DNA from: Pseudomonadota bacterium
Lineage (GTDB): Bacteria; Pseudomonadota; Gammaproteobacteria; JAKAQQ01
NCBI GenBank assembly: GCA_021819635.1
Contig: JAKAQQ010000057.1
Span: forward strand, 1 to 6,180
Length of the DNA stretch: 6,180 nucleotides
Direction of reading: 5' to 3'
Part shown: piece by piece, positions 5,664 to 6,180 of the stretch
How positions within the stretch are numbered: the first letter of the stretch is position 1
Layout: each line of letters opens with the position of its first letter
Translations under genes and position numbers: made by a program
The notes under the pieces: generated by a model
Told to the model about the DNA's origin: nothing
Database searches by the model: none
The model's input: the letters and a program-made list of their open reading frames with translations, nothing else

Positions 5664-6180
5664 TCACGGGGCGTCGCGCCGCCCGCGGGCTCCACGCCGG
5701 CGTTCCCCTTCGGTCAGAAGACGCTTGCGCAGGCGCAGACTCGTCGGCGTGATCTCGAGAAGCTCCTCGTCGGTCAGGAGCTCGAGCGCCGCCTCGATCC
5801 CGAGACGAAGGGCAGGAGTGAGAAGAATGTTCTCGTCGCGCCCGGCGGCGCGGATGTTCGTGAGTTCCTTGGCACGAAGAGGGTTCACGGTGAGGTCGTT
5901 CTCGCGCACGTGGAAGCCGATCACCTGGCCCTCGTAGACCGGCTCGCCCGGCGCGACGAGAAGGCGCCCCCGCTCCTGGAGGTTGAAGAGGGCGTAAGCC
6001 ACGGCGACTCCGGTGCCGTTCGCGATGAGCGCCCCCTGAACACGCCCGGGGAGCCGCAGCGCCCGCAGGGGCGCGCGGCCGACCGGGCGGTGGTGCAGGA
6101 GACCGGTCCCGGCCGTGAGCATGCGGTAGGCGCTGTGGAATCCGAGCAGCCCCCGGGTCGGGATCCGAAACTCGAGACGG
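5664..6180 (-). CDS. typA: Ribosome-associated translational GTPase TypA/BipA (C-terminal part; N-terminus beyond window)
   Basis: The frame is open from the right edge (first full codon ends at 6179) to a TGA at 5664, giving the last 171 residues of a protein usually about 600-615 long; the G domain is outside the window. The visible part carries the TypA-specific C-terminal signatures: RLEFRIPTRGLLGFHSAYRMLTAGTG at the edge, QGALIANGTGVAVAYALFNLQERGRL, VYEGQVIGFHVRENDLTVNPLRAKELTNIRAAG, then LELLTDEELLEITPTSLRLRKRLL. This is the end of the EF-G-like domain V and the unique BipA C-terminal domain that contacts the ribosome. TypA acts in ribosome assembly and stress or cold adaptation. The C-terminus ends in a short basic tail (EGERRRGARGRRDAP), as is common. 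It has no evident functional tie to the tyrosine operon that starts 62 bases downstream on the same strand. Confidence 0.94.
   Translation of the reverse strand, partial: RLEFRIPTRGLLGFHSAYRMLTAGTGLLHHRPVGRAPLRALRLPGRVQGALIANGTGVAVAYALFNLQERGRLLVAPGEPVYEGQVIGFHVRENDLTVNPLRAKELTNIRAAGRDENILLTPALRLGIEAALELLTDEELLEITPTSLRLRKRLLTEGERRRGARGRRDAP

Noticed and set aside
4510..5937. A 475-codon open frame on the plus strand opposite hppD and the end of typA
   Set aside because: It crosses hppD, the promoter gap and typA; composition and lack of motifs mark it as a shadow.
1..6180. CRISPR arrays, tRNA or rRNA genes, insertion-sequence ends
   Set aside because: No direct-repeat arrays, transposase-like frames or structured RNA genes were seen; almost all of the window is coding for the six genes listed.

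Overview
The window is a very GC-rich bacterial segment. All six genes lie on the minus strand, so transcription runs from the right edge toward position 1. In transcription order they are: the C-terminal end of the ribosome-associated GTPase TypA/BipA; a promoter-bearing gap of about 60 bases; a complete homogentisate pathway for tyrosine/phenylalanine catabolism (hppD, hmgA, fahA, maiA); and a large membrane-anchored protein that reads as a highly diverged relative of the FadE-type acyl-CoA dehydrogenase and runs off the left edge.

The four catabolic enzymes form a full linear route. HppD converts 4-hydroxyphenylpyruvate to homogentisate, HmgA opens the ring to maleylacetoacetate, MaiA isomerises this to fumarylacetoacetate, and FahA cleaves it to fumarate and acetoacetate. 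The genes are tightly packed: hppD to hmgA 35 bases, hmgA to fahA 93 bases, fahA to maiA a 4-base ATGA overlap, and maiA to the FadE-like gene a 4-base TTGA overlap. A perfect TATAAT box lies just upstream of hppD, with a 10-bp imperfect dyad centred on it. This suggests one regulated transcript. No regulator gene, tyrosine aminotransferase or phenylalanine hydroxylase is in the window.

The taxon cannot be fixed from this sequence. The high GC, the short (about 376-residue) homogentisate dioxygenase and the bacterial-type 330-residue fumarylacetoacetase suggest a high-GC Gram-negative lineage such as Acidobacteriota or a relative; this is inference. The most unusual element is the last gene of the operon. 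It keeps the FadE layout (N-terminal membrane helices followed by an acyl-CoA-dehydrogenase-like body), but the usual flavin/substrate-contact motif is not recognisable, so it may be a pseudoenzyme or a repurposed member of that family.

The window is almost fully coding. The only non-coding stretches are the gaps of 35, 93 and 62 bases described in the features.
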